A program made the translations under genes and the position numbers. A stretch of 64,000 nt of DNA, taken from contig NZ_CP170554.1 in assembly GCF_042701255.1 (NCBI RefSeq), positions 5,766,001 to 5,830,000 on the forward strand, in the 5' to 3' direction. This stretch comes from Tahibacter sp042701255 (GTDB lineage Bacteria; Pseudomonadota; Gammaproteobacteria; Xanthomonadales; Rhodanobacteraceae). The notes beneath the pieces are model-generated. The model had not been told where the DNA came from. It saw only the letters and a list, made by a program, of their open reading frames with translations, and ran no database searches. Below, piece by piece: positions 50,177 through 60,236 of the stretch (within the stretch, counting starts at the first letter, position 1; the number at the start of each line of letters is the position of its first letter).

Positions 50177-53100
50177 ATGAATCCGCTCAAGCGCCCGAAT
50201 CGCCTGCGAGCCCTGCTCGCCGCAGCCGTTCTCACGTCGGCTGCGGGCATCGCACAGCCCACGCCGCCGGCTCTCCTGTCGGCCGCCACCGCCGCGACCA
50301 CCATCACGACCGCGGCGGCGGCAGCCACGGTGAAGGCGGCGACGCCGACACCCGACAACGTCATCCCGGGAATTCCGGCGTCGCGCATCCCGTCGGTCTA
50401 CCCGCAGAACTATCCCTACAGCATCGCCGCCGCGAACGGCGACGGCGCCCTGACCAGCCGCGATTCCATCCTCGACCTCATCAACAAGGCCGGCGACATC
50501 GAAGCGCTGGGGGAAAACGCCGTCGGCGAACAGGTCAACCTGAGCAGCGGCTCGCTGTCGTTCTCGCATCGCGACATCGTGCTCCGCGGCACGGGGCCCG
50601 ACATCGTCGTGAGCCGCTCCTACGACGTCGACAGCCGCCGCAATGTCGGCTGGTGGCCGCAGGAAGCGTTCGCCGACTGGGCGCTGGACCTGCCGCAGCT
50701 GACGACGAACGTAGTGAACCTGTACCCGATCATGCGGCCCGGCGAACTCGCCGAACTGTGGCGCGTCAAGGGCAGCAATCCGCTCTCGCGCTGCTCGAAC
50801 TTCGGCGAGCCGCCGCCGTTCTCCACACCGTACTTCACGCCGCCGATCGACGCGCAGTGGTGGTGGAACGGCGTGCAACTGAACGTGCCCGGCATGGCGT
50901 CGCAGACGCTGCTGACGCGCGATCCCGCCTTCACCGCGGCGCCGACACAGGCGATCTTCGGTACGACGGGAACGTTTCCCATCGTCACCAAGGGCAACTG
51001 GGCATTCACCTGTCTGCCGACCACGCGCAACGGCGCCCCCGGCGAAGGTTTCCTCGGCGTCGCGCCGAACGGCGACAAATACTGGTTCGACTACCTGGCG
51101 ACGCCGCTGTATTCGGAGCAATTCCACGTGGTTCCGAACTGGATCGACCTGAACTCCGGCGCCGCCGTCGTCGGCGCGTACGGTTGGACGCACCAGGCGC
51201 GGCTGCTCGTCAGCCGCATCGAAGACCGCTACGGCAACGCAGTCACCTACACCTACACCGGCAACGACCTGCAGAGCATCATCGCCAGCGACGGACGGCG
51301 CGTCGACTTCTACTGGACCACGTCGCAGTACGGCGTTTCGCAGATCAACAAGATCGTCGTGCCGAGCAGCAGCCAGCCCGGCACCAATCGCGAATACCTC
51401 TACCGCTACACCAACAACGCGACGTTCGCCTCGGCGCTGCTGGAATCGGTGGAGTTGCCCGACCACTCGCGCTGGCTGTTCGATCTCAAACAGCTGATCT
51501 GGTCCTGCCAGTACCGCGATCCGGAGGACGAATCGGCGCCGTTCACCTGCCCGCCGGCCGACCAGCCGTTGGATTTCCGCACCTTGAGCGGCTCGGTCAC
51601 TGCGCCGACGGGACTCAAGGCGACGTTCACGCTGAAGCAGAACTACATCGGCCGCGAAGTCGGCTATCCCAGCTGCACGACCAGCTACTTCCATCCGATG
51701 GAGCCCTGCGGCCTGCTCGCCTCGCAGGTCACGGAAAAACACTATGTCGGCGCCGGCATCGACGAAATCTGGAAATACGGCTACGCCTACACCACGGCCG
51801 TACTGACCGACCCGGACGACAACAAGACCGGCTACGTCGTCGTCAACAGTTCCGTGTCGCCGCAGGACGGCCAGACCGTCAGCACTTATTTCGGCGCGAC
51901 GATCCCGGTTCTCGACAACCCGCTGACCTGGACGGCCAAGCGCAAGGTCACCGCGCTGATCGCCCCGGACGGCACGCTGCCCTATGTCGCCAAACTCGGC
52001 ACGGCGCCGCAGGCCCACGTCAACCGGGCGACCGAAGAACGTTTCAATCCGATCAAGCTGCGCCGCATCGAGCAGGACGGCGTCACGTTCACCAACGAAG
52101 TGCTGACCTACGACGCCTTCGCGCGCCCGCTGAAGGTCCAGCGCAGCAATTCGCTGGGCAACCAGCGCAGCGAAACGACGAGCTATGCCGATCATCTGCC
52201 CAGCTGGACCTTGGGCCAGATCGACACGGTCAGCGACACCGGTTCCGGTCTCGTGATGACGGACAACAGCTACGACGGCGCCGGCAATCTCGTCGGCACC
52301 CACAGCTTCGGTCTCGACGGCAAGTCCTACGGCTACTACCCGAACGGCAGCCTGCGCACGGTGACCGACGCCGACGGCCGCACGACGACGCTGTCGGACT
52401 ATCGCTTCAACATTCCGCGGCAGATCGACAGCCAGCCCAGCGCGACGCAGACCGAAACCGACCGTTTCACCGTCGACGACTTCGGCCGCGTGACGAGCAG
52501 CACCGACGCGAACGGCTACTCGACGTCGTACGGCTACGACGCGATGAACCGGCTGAACAGCCTGAGCTATCCGGCCAACGACAGCGTGGCCTGGAACGCC
52601 ACCACCAGCCCGTTCCTGCGCGCAGGCGCCGCGGCCTACGGCCTGCCTGCCGGCCACTGGCAGAAGACCGTTTCGACCGGGACCTCCCGTCGGGTGACCT
52701 ACTTCGACGCGCGCTGGCGTCCGGTGCTCGCGCGCGAGTACGACACGGCCGTCGCCGGCTCCGACCGTTTCGTGGTGTCGCGCTACGACGCCTCCAACCG
52801 CAAGGTGTTCGAGTCGTATCCGCTGCGCACCCTGGTCAGCATCGGCGACACGAGCCTTCCCGGCACGACTTACGCGTTCGACGCGCTCGGGCGCGTCACG
52901 CAGTCGACTGCGACGAGCGAGCTCGGCGCGCCGGTGATCACGACCTCGGTGTACCAGCCGGGCTTCAAGACGCAGGTGACCTCGCCGCACCAGGTCACGA
53001 CGACGAGCTATCAGCTGTTCGACGAACCCGACTATTCGCGGCCCGTGCGCATCGATCTGACCTATCCGAACGCCGCCTATACGCAGCTGACGCGCGACAC

Positions 53101-56100
53101 CTTCGGCAAGGTCACCGCGATCGAACGCAACGCGACCAATCCCGGCGGCGGCAAACAGGCGGTGCTGGTGCGCCGTTTCGTCTATGACGCCAATCAGCGC
53201 CTGTGCAAGACCATCGATCCGGAATCCGGCGCAACGATCGTCGACTATTTCAAGGCGGGCATGCAGCGCTGGAGAGCCGGCGGCCTCGCGCTGACGAGTC
53301 AGACGACGTGCGACCGCGAGAGCGTGACGCCGGCGCAGAAGACCGTGCACGACTACGACGGACGCGGCCGCCTGAAACTGACCACGTTCGGCGACGGCAG
53401 CCCGAGCATCGCCACCGACTACTATCCCGACGGCCTGCCGCGGACCATCAGCTCGGGCACGACGCTGTGGACCTACGGCTACAACAAGCGGCGCCTGCCG
53501 GAGACCGAGATCCTCGAAGTCGACGGACGCACCTTCGGCCTCACGCGCACCTTCGACGCCAACGGCTTCGAGTCGACCCTGACCTATCCCGACGGCGAAA
53601 CCGTCGATTTCGCGCCGGACGCACTGGGCCTGGCGCACAAGGCCGGCGAGTACGCGACCGGCGCGAACTACAACGAGTTCCGCGCGCTGACCGGCTTCAC
53701 CTACGGCAACGGCATCGTCCACAGCATGACGCCGAACGTGCGCGGCCTCGTCGACGTCGCCAAGGACTCGGGCCTGATCTTCGACGACTACGCGTACGAC
53801 GAGGAAGGCAACGTCGTGCGCATCGACGACCGCCTCGACGGCACGAACACGCGAGTCATGAGCTACGACGCGCGAGGCCGGCTGCTCACCGCGCAGGCCG
53901 ACGGGCTCTGGGGCATGGCGAGCTATACCTACGACCCGCTCGACAATCTGCGCACCAGCACGATCGGTGTCCGCGCGTTCGTCCACGACTATCTGCTGTC
54001 GACGAATCGCCTGACCGCGCTGAAAACGGCCGGCTCGCTGAGCAGCACGGTCTATGCCTACGAATACGACACGCGCGGCAACGTCACGCGCCGCGGCACG
54101 CAACAGTTCGCGTTCGACCAGGCGTCGCGCCTGACCCAGGCCGTCGGCACGGAAGTCTATGCCTACGACGGACTCAACCGACGCGTCTCGACCGGCCCCA
54201 CCGGCGGCAGCATCCGGCGCTATACGGTCTACGACAAAGGCGGCCGCCTGATGCACGAAGCCGCCCCCGACGGCTCCACGACGAACTACATCTATCTGCA
54301 CGGTTCGCTCGTCGCCCGCAGCAAGACGAGCCTGGCGTCGTCACTGGGCACGCCGGCGCTGAGCTCCGGCTATGCCGGCGCGATCAACCTGACCGGCGCC
54401 TATTGCCTGCGCTCCACCCCGGTCGCCGACGCCACGCGCTACGAGTTCGAGGAGCGCAGCGGCAGCGGGGCCTGGACGCCGCTTGGCGGCGTGACGATCC
54501 AGAGCTGGTGCGCGACCGCCAAACCCGACGGCACCTATCTCTATCGCGCACGCGCCTGCAACACGCAGGGCTGCGGCGGCTACAGCGCGATCGAAACGGT
54601 CGTCGTGCAGATACTCGATCCGCTGCCGGCGCCGACCATCACCGCCTATCCCGCGGGAACGAATACGACCGGCAACATCGAACTGCGCCTGCTGATGCCG
54701 GGCATGACGGTCGCGCCGGCGACGACGGGCGACCTCTCCTTCGTGATCCAGGAGCAGATCGGCGGCGGCGCCTGGTCCGACGCCGTGCGCGCCACGCGCA
54801 GCTGGAACAATCTGATCCCGCCGCGCACCAACGGCACCTATGGCTATCGCGCGATGGCCTGCGCGGGCGAGTCCGCCCAGCGCTGCGGGCCTTACGGTGC
54901 AGCCATCACGGTGCAGGTCGCGATTCCCAGCGTGCCGGCCCTGCCCGCGACGATCCAGAGCACGGAAAATCCGAGCACCGACGGCAGCTACCGCGTGAGC
55001 TGGAGCAGCGTCGCCGATGCGACCAGCTACCGGCTGCAGGAAAAGAAGAACGGCGGCAGCTGGACGACGGTGCAGGATCGCGCGACGAACTATTGGGACA
55101 TCAGCGGCCGCGGCGACAGCGACTACGCCTATCAGGTCACCGCCTGCAACGCGCTCGGCTGCAACAGCGGCTACCGCGGCGGGCTGAGCGTGCACGTGCA
55201 GCTGGCGCCGCAGGTACCCGCAGCGCCGGCCAGCATCACTGCAACGCCGAGCACCACCGTCACGGGCCGGATCGCAGTCAGCTGGTCGACCGTCAATGGC
55301 GCCACATCGTATAAATTGCAGGAAATGCGACTGAACGAGAGCTGGGTCTACGTCGACGAGAATCTCTCGACAGGATTCCGCCAGCTCGACGGCCGCGGCC
55401 CCGGGCTGCACAAGTACCGCGCGCAGGCCTGCAACAGCAGCGGCTGCGGCAGCTTCAGCGCCGAAGCCAGTGCGACGCTGATCGGTCCACCGGCGACCGT
55501 GGCCTGGGTCGTCGCCGAGCCCGCACTCAGCGTGGACGGCAGCTTCCGCATCCGCTGGGCGCAGTCGCCGCAGGCAGCGTTCTACTGGATGGAAGAGCGC
55601 GTCGGCAGCAACGGCACCTGGAACTTCCTGCCGCCCGACATGTTCGGCCCGGATTCCGCGCAGTTCGCCGGCCGCGGCGACGGCACCTACTACTACCGCG
55701 TCAGCGCCTGCCTCAGCGCCAACAACCGGGTGCTGTGCAGCGCGCCGAGCGCGCGCGCGTCGGTCCGCGTCGCCCGCCCCAACACGGTCGAACCGCCTGA
55801 CTACATCCGCGGCCCTGCCGGCTGCCTGCGGCCGGACACGATCTACAACCTCTTCTGGAGTCTGGTCAGCGGCGCGACGCGCTACGAGATCGAGGAATCC
55901 AACGACGTCACCAACGACACCTCGGTGATGACCGCCTATGGCGATGCGATGCAGCTGCATCGCGGCCTGCTGCGCGCCGGCAGCCAATTCGTCGACCCGA
56001 CGACGTACTCGTACAAGGTCCGCGCCTGCAACGACTCGACCTGCTCGGCCTGGCGCGGCACCGCCACCGCCTGCATGTCACGCGAAATGGGCTGGGCCGC

Positions 56101-57025
56101 ACTGGTCAGGACGCCGTACTACGTGCATTCCGACGGCCTGGGCAGCGTCGTCGCGGAAACCGACGCCGAGCGCGACATCGTGCGCCGCGCCCGCTATGAA
56201 CCCTACGGCGCGCCGGCCGACGGCAACTACGCGCCCGGACCGGGCTATGCCGGCCACGTGACCGACGCGAACACGCAGCTGACCTACATGCAGCAGCGCT
56301 ACTACGACCCGATCGCGGCGCGCTTCCTGTCCACCGATCCGGACCCGGTCAACGACACGGGCTCGAACTTCAACCGCTATGCGTATGCGGGCAACAACCC
56401 GTACCGCTACGTCGATCCGGACGGCCGGCAGTTCCGCGAGTTCAACTGGGAAAACCGGATGCTCGGCATCACGCCGCCGCCGCGCAGTCCGGACGACTGG
56501 CTCGGACCCGCGCTGGGCTTCGGCCTCGGCACGATGATGGCGCCGGCCACCGCCTGGGGCGCGACTACGCTCGGAGCAGCAGGCTATTCGGCGGCGCTGT
56601 CGAACCTGCCGGCCGTGCATACCGCCGCGGCTACGGTCGCCGACATCGTCGCCGGCGATGCGATCGGCGGAGGAACGTATGGCGTGCTGGCGTACAGCGC
56701 CGTCAAGGCGGCGAAGAACGCCGAAATACTCACCGACCTGACCGGATTCCGCTGGGAACACATTCTGTCCCGCCACGAATTCGGCCGCGGCATCTCCGGG
56801 AAAACGGAATTCCCGAAGTCCTGGAGCGGTGCCGACATCCTGCACCAGGTATCCGATGTCGCGACCGACCCGACCTTGAGCCGGCAGTCGAGCAAATGGG
56901 GAGACTTCGTCATCGGCACGCGCGACGGCGTCGACATTCAGGTCTACTTCTATCCCTGGAATCATCCGCAGACGCCGGGAGCGATCTCGACCGCGTTTCC
57001 GATCAATTTGGCGCCCAATCCATGA
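50177..57025 (+). CDS. RHS-repeat polymorphic toxin with FN3-like insert and EndoU C-terminal toxin
   Basis: The 2282-residue protein starts with a Sec-type signal (RLRALLAAAVLTSAAGIAQP). Residues ~100-200 form the usual entry domain (VNLSSGSLSFSHRDIVLRGT, IVVSRSYDVDSRRN). YD/RHS repeats fill ~330-1390 (YDAFARPLKVQR; YGYDAMNRLNSLSYP). Residues ~1391-1967 are six FN3-like modules of ~95 residues, each ending Y.YRA.ACN..GC. The RHS core then resumes (YVHSDGLGSVVAETDAERD, RYEPYGAPADG, YMQQRYYDPIAARFLS, NNPYRYVDPDGRQ at ~2085). The variable tip (~2100-2282) ends in a bacterial EndoU RNase fold: HILSRH (~2195), GKTEFPKSW, VSDVATDP, RDGVDIQVYF and STAFPIN. No PAAR/VgrG domain is present. The immunity gene overlaps its stop. 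Confidence 0.93.
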   Translation: MNPLKRPNRLRALLAAAVLTSAAGIAQPTPPALLSAATAATTITTAAAAATVKAATPTPDNVIPGIPASRIPSVYPQNYPYSIAAANGDGALTSRDSILDLINKAGDIEALGENAVGEQVNLSSGSLSFSHRDIVLRGTGPDIVVSRSYDVDSRRNVGWWPQEAFADWALDLPQLTTNVVNLYPIMRPGELAELWRVKGSNPLSRCSNFGEPPPFSTPYFTPPIDAQWWWNGVQLNVPGMASQTLLTRDPAFTAAPTQAIFGTTGTFPIVTKGNWAFTCLPTTRNGAPGEGFLGVAPNGDKYWFDYLATPLYSEQFHVVPNWIDLNSGAAVVGAYGWTHQARLLVSRIEDRYGNAVTYTYTGNDLQSIIASDGRRVDFYWTTSQYGVSQINKIVVPSSSQPGTNREYLYRYTNNATFASALLESVELPDHSRWLFDLKQLIWSCQYRDPEDESAPFTCPPADQPLDFRTLSGSVTAPTGLKATFTLKQNYIGREVGYPSCTTSYFHPMEPCGLLASQVTEKHYVGAGIDEIWKYGYAYTTAVLTDPDDNKTGYVVVNSSVSPQDGQTVSTYFGATIPVLDNPLTWTAKRKVTALIAPDGTLPYVAKLGTAPQAHVNRATEERFNPIKLRRIEQDGVTFTNEVLTYDAFARPLKVQRSNSLGNQRSETTSYADHLPSWTLGQIDTVSDTGSGLVMTDNSYDGAGNLVGTHSFGLDGKSYGYYPNGSLRTVTDADGRTTTLSDYRFNIPRQIDSQPSATQTETDRFTVDDFGRVTSSTDANGYSTSYGYDAMNRLNSLSYPANDSVAWNATTSPFLRAGAAAYGLPAGHWQKTVSTGTSRRVTYFDARWRPVLAREYDTAVAGSDRFVVSRYDASNRKVFESYPLRTLVSIGDTSLPGTTYAFDALGRVTQSTATSELGAPVITTSVYQPGFKTQVTSPHQVTTTSYQLFDEPDYSRPVRIDLTYPNAAYTQLTRDTFGKVTAIERNATNPGGGKQAVLVRRFVYDANQRLCKTIDPESGATIVDYFKAGMQRWRAGGLALTSQTTCDRESVTPAQKTVHDYDGRGRLKLTTFGDGSPSIATDYYPDGLPRTISSGTTLWTYGYNKRRLPETEILEVDGRTFGLTRTFDANGFESTLTYPDGETVDFAPDALGLAHKAGEYATGANYNEFRALTGFTYGNGIVHSMTPNVRGLVDVAKDSGLIFDDYAYDEEGNVVRIDDRLDGTNTRVMSYDARGRLLTAQADGLWGMASYTYDPLDNLRTSTIGVRAFVHDYLLSTNRLTALKTAGSLSSTVYAYEYDTRGNVTRRGTQQFAFDQASRLTQAVGTEVYAYDGLNRRVSTGPTGGSIRRYTVYDKGGRLMHEAAPDGSTTNYIYLHGSLVARSKTSLASSLGTPALSSGYAGAINLTGAYCLRSTPVADATRYEFEERSGSGAWTPLGGVTIQSWCATAKPDGTYLYRARACNTQGCGGYSAIETVVVQILDPLPAPTITAYPAGTNTTGNIELRLLMPGMTVAPATTGDLSFVIQEQIGGGAWSDAVRATRSWNNLIPPRTNGTYGYRAMACAGESAQRCGPYGAAITVQVAIPSVPALPATIQSTENPSTDGSYRVSWSSVADATSYRLQEKKNGGSWTTVQDRATNYWDISGRGDSDYAYQVTACNALGCNSGYRGGLSVHVQLAPQVPAAPASITATPSTTVTGRIAVSWSTVNGATSYKLQEMRLNESWVYVDENLSTGFRQLDGRGPGLHKYRAQACNSSGCGSFSAEASATLIGPPATVAWVVAEPALSVDGSFRIRWAQSPQAAFYWMEERVGSNGTWNFLPPDMFGPDSAQFAGRGDGTYYYRVSACLSANNRVLCSAPSARASVRVARPNTVEPPDYIRGPAGCLRPDTIYNLFWSLVSGATRYEIEESNDVTNDTSVMTAYGDAMQLHRGLLRAGSQFVDPTTYSYKVRACNDSTCSAWRGTATACMSREMGWAALVRTPYYVHSDGLGSVVAETDAERDIVRRARYEPYGAPADGNYAPGPGYAGHVTDANTQLTYMQQRYYDPIAARFLSTDPDPVNDTGSNFNRYAYAGNNPYRYVDPDGRQFREFNWENRMLGITPPPRSPDDWLGPALGFGLGTMMAPATAWGATTLGAAGYSAALSNLPAVHTAAATVADIVAGDAIGGGTYGVLAYSAVKAAKNAEILTDLTGFRWEHILSRHEFGRGISGKTEFPKSWSGADILHQVSDVATDPTLSRQSSKWGDFVIGTRDGVDIQVYFYPWNHPQTPGAISTAFPINLAPNP

Positions 57026-57330
57026 CGGTGTTCCGCGATCCCGCCGACCATGCCGAACTCGCCTCGCGCGTCGAACGCGCGACAAGGCCCTGGCTGGCAT
57101 CGCTGGATGCGGCCGGCGCCGCGGAGGTCACGCATCTCGCGGCGCACGGCGAAGCGGAGATGGCACTCGAGTCGTTCCTGCTCAGCGCCATGGAGCTCTC
57201 GCTGCCGTTCACTGCCGAGCAGAAGCGCGAGCTGCTGGCGCTGTGTCTCGCGTGTGATCTGCAGCGCGACGCCGTGCTGTCCGCCGACTTCTGGCAGCGC
57301 GCGTCGGTATTTCTCGGGGACCACGGCTGA
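57022..57330 (+). CDS. cognate immunity protein, MafI-like
   Basis: The 102-residue acidic cytosolic protein starts at ATG 57022, overlapping the RHS stop (ATGA), so toxin and immunity translation are coupled. It is all-helical by appearance: ARPWLASLDAAG-type start, HGEAEMALESFLLSAMELSL, PFTAEQKRELLALCLACDLQ and DFWQRASVFL. The pattern HGE...ALE......L..PFT.EQK.EL is what I recall of MafI-family partners of EndoU toxins in Neisseria maf islands. Membership of that family is inference; the immunity role is strongly supported by position. No signal peptide, as expected for protection against a cytosolic RNase. A 12-bp hairpin follows. Confidence 0.78.
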   Translation: MTVFRDPADHAELASRVERATRPWLASLDAAGAAEVTHLAAHGEAEMALESFLLSAMELSLPFTAEQKRELLALCLACDLQRDAVLSADFWQRASVFLGDHG

Positions 57331-57340
57331 AGCGAGACGA

Positions 57341-57367
57341 ACGGAGCCCGGCCATGCCGGGCTCCGT
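57341..57367. terminator. bidirectional 12-bp hairpin between immunity gene and virJ
   Basis: ACGGAGCCCGGC (57341-57352), loop CAT, exact complement (57356-57367). It lies between two convergent genes, 10 bp after the immunity stop and 41 bp past the virJ stop, and can serve both. No U-tract. Confidence 0.8.
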
Positions 57368-57408
57368 CCGTTCCGGCGGCACCGGCGGAAGCGCCCGCCG
57401 GCGGCGAC

Positions 57409-58767
57409 TCAGCGCCGCAGCGGCCAGTTCTGCAGCAACAGCTTGCCGAGCCCCGTGTAGTCGCCGTCGTAGTGATGGCCGCCGGGCAGGTGCAGCACGC
57501 GCACGTTCTCGCCGGTCAGCTTGGGACAGACGCTGTCGTCTTCCTCGTCGCCGTGCAGGCAGTAGGCCGGCACCGGCGACTTGACCAGTTCCGGCGCGAT
57601 CGGCAGCGCGCCTTCGTGGTGCGCGCCGCCGAACCAGTCGCCGACCTTGACCTCGAACACGGCCTCGTCGTCGGGCGAGATCATGAATTGCAGATCGACC
57701 TTTTCGCGCGCCGCCTCGGGCAGACGGTTGAACACGATGGGCACGAGGCTGGCGCCGAACGAATAGCCGACGATCGCGAAGCGCGCATCGGGATGGTCGG
57801 CGGAGTAATGACCGATCACGCGCGCGACGGCGGCCGCGGCATCCTCGGGCGCACGCGCCTGCCAGAAGAATTTCAGGGTCGAGAAACCGACCACCTGCAC
57901 GCCGTCGGCCGACAGCGCCTCGGCCACGCCCTGGTCGAGACCGGCCCAGCCGCCGTCGCCGGTCAGGATCACGGCGATGCGGCCGTTGGCCGTCGCGGTC
58001 GGCGCGATCTCGGTCAGCGGCAGATCGGCGACGTCCTGCGGCAGCGGTTCGCGCCGGCGCGCCTCGCGCTTGTTCCAGCGCTGCAGCGAACCGACCAGTG
58101 CGCCGGGACCGGCCGCGGCGGTGCGCCGCCAGAGCCGGTCGTGCAGCCCGGCGAAATCGCGGCCTACGCCGTCGATCGTCGTGCCCGGCGCGAACGGCCG
58201 CGGCAGCCACGGATTGCCCAGCTTCGCCACCGGCACGACGCGGAAACCGTGCTTGCCGTCGGCGGCGGTGGCCTCGCCGGCGTCGCCGGGACACAACGGC
58301 TTGCGCAGGCGGAAGGCGAAGTCGTAACCCAAGGTCACCAGCCCGTCGAAGGTGCCGGCCGGCGCCTGCGCCGCGACCGCATAAGCCAGGCTCGCGCCGC
58401 GGTCCAGGCCGATCAGCCACGGCGCGGAATAGTTCGCGAGATTCTCGTGGCGCTGTATCCAGTGACTGACTTCCTCGACGTGCGCGGCCGGATAGGCGCA
58501 GTCGCTCTTGATGCTTTCGAGCTGCTTGAGATAGCTCGGCAGATCGATGCCGACGACGAGGCTGCCGGCCGCGGCCAGCGCATCGGCGTAGGCGTCTTCG
58601 CGCGCGTCCCAGCCGTTCGCGTCGGACATGAACAGCACGGTCTGCGCCGCGGTCTGCGCGGGCCGCGCCAGATGCAGCTCGCCGAACAGGCCGTAGTGGA
58701 CCGGGCTGGTCGCCGCGGCGGCGTCGACCGACAGCGCGGCCAGCAGCAGAACGATCAGGTTTCGCAT
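57409..58767 (-). CDS. virJ: VirJ/AcvB-family periplasmic hydrolase
   Basis: The 452-residue protein starts with a signal peptide (RNLIVLLLAALSVDAAAATS) and has the two-half AcvB layout. The first half contains a degenerate elbow (LIGLDRGASLAYAV). The second, the VirJ domain, has ILTGDGGWAGLDQGVAEAL and a proper nucleophile elbow GYSFGASLVP (GxSxG), Asp in the CLHGDEEDD segment and His in LPGGHHYDGDY. In Agrobacterium AcvB hydrolyses lysyl-phosphatidylglycerol, opposing LpiA/MprF. Here mprF lies 7.6 kb away across the RHS cassette, in the opposite orientation. ATG 58767 is chosen for its signal peptide; the frame is open to 58908. Confidence 0.9.
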   Translation of the reverse strand: MRNLIVLLLAALSVDAAAATSPVHYGLFGELHLARPAQTAAQTVLFMSDANGWDAREDAYADALAAAGSLVVGIDLPSYLKQLESIKSDCAYPAAHVEEVSHWIQRHENLANYSAPWLIGLDRGASLAYAVAAQAPAGTFDGLVTLGYDFAFRLRKPLCPGDAGEATAADGKHGFRVVPVAKLGNPWLPRPFAPGTTIDGVGRDFAGLHDRLWRRTAAAGPGALVGSLQRWNKREARRREPLPQDVADLPLTEIAPTATANGRIAVILTGDGGWAGLDQGVAEALSADGVQVVGFSTLKFFWQARAPEDAAAAVARVIGHYSADHPDARFAIVGYSFGASLVPIVFNRLPEAAREKVDLQFMISPDDEAVFEVKVGDWFGGAHHEGALPIAPELVKSPVPAYCLHGDEEDDSVCPKLTGENVRVLHLPGGHHYDGDYTGLGKLLLQNWPLRR

Positions 58768-58909
58768 CAGGCCGGGGTCCTTTGCAGATACGAACAGCGA
58801 CAGTGGCGCGGCGGCGCCACGGCGAACACGACGGTGCAGCGCGAGCGCCACGGACCGGCGCAGACCGCAAGGCCGGAAGCGAGTTCCGCCCGCGACGGCC
58901 GGACTCACC

Positions 58910-60223
58910 TCAGCCCGCCGCCGCCATGTGCGCCTCGATCTCGGCGACCGTGCGCGGCACGCCGACGGTCAGCAGCTCCGGCGCGCCGCGCGTCACGGCG
59001 ATGTCGTCCTCGATGCGGATGCCGATGCCGCGCCAGCGCGGCTCCACGTCGGCGGCGTCGGGTGCGATGTAGATGCCGGGTTCCACGGTCATGACCATGC
59101 CGGGCTCGAGCTGGCGCGGCTGGCCGTCGACGCGGTAGTCGCCGACGTCGTGCACGTCCAGACCGAGCCAATGGCCGGTCTTGTGCGGGAAAAAACGCTT
59201 GTAGGCGCCGCTGGCCACGGCCTTCGTGGCCGGTCCGGCGATCAGGCCCAGATCGCAGAGGCCGCGCGCGATGACTTCGACCGCGGCCTCGTGCGGCTCG
59301 GTCCAGGCGCGGCCGGCGCGGGCCTGCGCGATCGCGGCGTCCTGCGCGGCGAGCACGATCTCGTACAGCGCGCGCTGGTCGGCGCTGAAGCGGCCGTTGA
59401 CCGGAAACGTGCGCGTGATGTCCGAGGCGTAGCAGTCGTATTCGGCGCCGGCGTCGATCAGCAGCAGATCGCCGTCGCGCAGGCGCGCGTTGTTCGCGCG
59501 GTAGTGCAGCACGCAGGCATTCGCGCCGCCGCCGACGATGGGCTCGTAGGACGGCACCGCACCGGCGCTGCGGAACGCGTGCAGCAGCTCGGCCTCGACC
59601 TGGTGCTCGAACAGGCCCGGACGCGTCGCGCGCATCGCGCGGCGATGGCCTTCGGCGGCGATGACCGCGGCCTGGCGCATCAGCGCGAGCTCGTCCTTGG
59701 ACTTGTACAGGCGCAGGTCGTGCAGCAGATGCGACAGCGCGACGAACTCGTGCGGCGCGCGCGCGAGCGGACCGCGCAGGGTCTGCACGCGCTTGATCCA
59801 GCCGATCAGCTTGAGATCGAACTCGCTGTCGCGGCCGAAGTGGTAGTAGACGCGCGAGCGGCCCTCGATCATGCCGGGCAGGATGTCGTCGATGTCCTCG
59901 ATCGGGAACGCGTCGTCGAGGCCGCACTGCTCGACCGCGCCGTCGGGCCCCAGGCGCGGACCGTCCCAGGCTTCGCGCGCGGGATCGCGGTCGCGGCAGA
60001 ACAGGATGGTTTCGGCCGGGCTGCGGCCGGGCAGCAGCACGAGCACCGCGTCGGGCTCGGGAAAGCCGCTGAGGTAATGGAAGTCGCTGTCCTGGCGATA
60101 CGGATACGGCGCGTCGTTGTTGCGCAGCCGCTCCGGCGCGGCCGGCACGATGACGATGGCGTCGTCGCCGGCCAGGCGCATGAGCTGGCGGCGGCGGCGC
60201 GCATATTCGCGGGCGGCGATCAA
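58910..60223 (-). CDS. pepP: Xaa-Pro aminopeptidase
   Basis: The 437-residue M24B enzyme removes N-terminal residues preceding proline. It starts at TTG 60223 (IAAREYARRRRQLMRLAGDD aligns with the family start; the next ATG would remove this segment). The PepP N-terminal domain is RNNDAPYPYRQDSDFHYLSG. Metal ligands are in LLIDAGAEYDCYASDITRTF, HKTGHWLGLDVHD, TVEPGIYIAP and GIRIEDDIAV. It lies 13 bp downstream of ygfB in the order ygfB-pepP conserved across gammaproteobacteria, which often continues into ubiquinone genes (ubiH). Those are not found here. Confidence 0.93.
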   Translation of the reverse strand: MIAAREYARRRRQLMRLAGDDAIVIVPAAPERLRNNDAPYPYRQDSDFHYLSGFPEPDAVLVLLPGRSPAETILFCRDRDPAREAWDGPRLGPDGAVEQCGLDDAFPIEDIDDILPGMIEGRSRVYYHFGRDSEFDLKLIGWIKRVQTLRGPLARAPHEFVALSHLLHDLRLYKSKDELALMRQAAVIAAEGHRRAMRATRPGLFEHQVEAELLHAFRSAGAVPSYEPIVGGGANACVLHYRANNARLRDGDLLLIDAGAEYDCYASDITRTFPVNGRFSADQRALYEIVLAAQDAAIAQARAGRAWTEPHEAAVEVIARGLCDLGLIAGPATKAVASGAYKRFFPHKTGHWLGLDVHDVGDYRVDGQPRQLEPGMVMTVEPGIYIAPDAADVEPRWRGIGIRIEDDIAVTRGAPELLTVGVPRTVAEIEAHMAAAG

Positions 60224-60236
60224 GAGCGTATCCGGC

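Noticed and set aside
49931..54301. 1456-codon minus-strand frame opposite the RHS gene
   Set aside because: Antisense shadow; RHS repeats and signal peptide lie on the plus strand.
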